A stretch of DNA of 64,000 nt from Pseudoalteromonas sp. N1230-9 (lineage in GTDB: Bacteria > Pseudomonadota > Gammaproteobacteria > Enterobacterales > Alteromonadaceae): NCBI RefSeq assembly GCF_032716425.1, contig NZ_CP090419.1:773501-837500 (forward strand), written 5' to 3'. The notes beneath the pieces are model-generated. The model was not told the origin of the DNA and did no database searches. It saw nothing but the letters and a program-made list of their open reading frames with translations. Position numbers and translations under genes: made by a program. Of the stretch, positions 63,394 through 64,000 are shown in pieces (position 1 is the stretch's first letter; each line of letters opens with the position of its first letter).

Positions 63394-64000
63394 ATGATGC
63401 GATTTATAATTCTCTGTTTGTTGATGCTTTGCAGCACGTCTGCATTTGCGTCTATTACCGACTACGTCGTTAAACAGTGGAATATCCAAAATGGCTTGCC
63501 CTCACAATCTTTAAAAAGTATTGCTCAAGATGAGCAAGGCTATATGTGGCTAGGCACACAGTTTGGCCTAAGCCGCTTTGATGGAAACACCTTTACTAAC
63601 TTCAATACACAAAATAGCGATTTTCTACCTAGTAATGGTATTAATAAGCTATTGGTAGATAGCACTGGGTTACTTTGGGTTGGTACCAAAAATGGTTTGG
63701 TAACACTTGACCCTAAAACTATGATGTCGCAAACCTTTAACGTAAAAGGGCCTGTTCGCGATATTCTTGAAGACTCAAAAGGCAGTATTTGGATTGCAGC
63801 CAATGGCCTTTATTTCGTAGCACGTAATCAGGTTACATTAAATCAAAATTCAGCCTTGGTCGTGCCTGTATCTAATGCCACACCAATTACGCAAATTGTC
63901 GGTTCAGTCAGTCAAATGGCGCTATCACCAGAAGGTATATGGTTGGTTAATGAGCGTCACTTATTACGTTTAACCAATACTTCATCTGACTTTGCAAAAC
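63394..64000 (+). CDS. Regulator-propeller sensor protein, N-terminal part (cut by window end)
   Basis: The frame opens at ATG 63394 and runs off the window, giving 202 residues. A signal peptide (LLMLCSTSAFASI) is followed by propeller repeats: VKQWNIQNGLPSQSLKSIAQ, GYMWLGTQFGLSRFDG, LLWVGTKNGLVTLDP and GSIWIAANGLYFV. This is the periplasmic Reg_prop region found in hybrid two-component sensors or membrane GGDEF proteins of marine bacteria; the signalling domains, if present, lie beyond the window. It follows pgpA by 33 bases without a terminator, but its role is different, so a separate promoter is probable. Confidence 0.8.
   Translation, partial: MMRFIILCLLMLCSTSAFASITDYVVKQWNIQNGLPSQSLKSIAQDEQGYMWLGTQFGLSRFDGNTFTNFNTQNSDFLPSNGINKLLVDSTGLLWVGTKNGLVTLDPKTMMSQTFNVKGPVRDILEDSKGSIWIAANGLYFVARNQVTLNQNSALVVPVSNATPITQIVGSVSQMALSPEGIWLVNERHLLRLTNTSSDFAK

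Noticed and set aside
1..64000. tRNA, rRNA, CRISPR arrays, insertion sequences or prophage genes
   Set aside because: None was recognised by eye on either strand; a tRNA or repeat search program would be needed to exclude short ones.

Overview
The window is about 64 kb of chromosomal DNA from a marine gammaproteobacterium, most likely an Alteromonadales member close to Pseudoalteromonas. This rests on the AT-rich but even base composition, large TonB-dependent receptors, a GH3 lipoprotein resembling Pseudoalteromonas ExoP, a LacI-controlled beta-glucan locus, and a proteobacterial riboflavin/nusB/thiL/pgpA operon. The taxon is inferred from gene content. I saw no rRNA, tRNA, insertion sequence, prophage or CRISPR array.

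Layout. 1-9.7 kb: a CynX-type MFS exporter (cut by the left edge), a TonB-dependent receptor, two paralogous small exported basic proteins, a membrane-anchored endonuclease/exonuclease/phosphatase protein, a Sad-like aldehyde dehydrogenase, a nitronate monooxygenase with a Crp-like regulator, YgjV and a Nudix hydrolase. 9.8-15.4 kb: a five-gene signalling operon with an NtrC-type regulator, a 69-residue orphan H-box protein, a CHASE3 kinase, a stand-alone receiver and a REC-kinase-REC-REC hybrid.

15.3-30.5 kb: a beta-1,3/1,4-glucan (laminarin-type) utilisation locus. It holds a LacI regulator, a GPH symporter, a GH1 beta-glucosidase, a FucP/GluP-type sugar porter, GH3 and GH16 lipoproteins, a 981-residue TonB-dependent receptor, and a halogenase-like flavoprotein / SapC / cupin trio. 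Four TGTAAGCGCTTACA-type palindromes lie in two places only: the GH1/porter divergent gap and upstream of the receptor. They tie the locus to the LacI protein. The likely flow is cleavage outside or at the surface by GH16, import by the receptor, trimming by GH3, import across the inner membrane by the MFS/GPH carriers, and final hydrolysis by GH1. The role of the halogenase-SapC-cupin trio is unknown, and it is the most interesting part of the window.

30.8-50.5 kb: mixed metabolic and housekeeping genes: a FAH-family hydrolase, two periplasmic solute-binding-like proteins, a Tas-like aldo/keto reductase with a thioesterase, SOS-controlled dinB, a CstA-family carrier, an M17 aminopeptidase, a Cache chemoreceptor, a DPP IV-like peptidase, a HIT protein, an M49-like metallopeptidase, an HDOD protein, rdgC, and a divergent histidine kinase/response regulator pair. 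50.5-55.4 kb: the thrABC operon with a Thr/Ile-rich leader peptide and an attenuator. 56.1-63.4 kb: glyA, then nrdR-ribD-ribE-ribBX-ribH-nusB-thiL-pgpA. The right edge cuts a regulator-propeller sensor protein.

Thin spots. The only stretches near or above 300 bases without a gene are 3144-3446 (divergent promoter region, nothing firm), 30493-30788 (two LacI operators) and 55813-56105 (AT-rich, with two hairpins).
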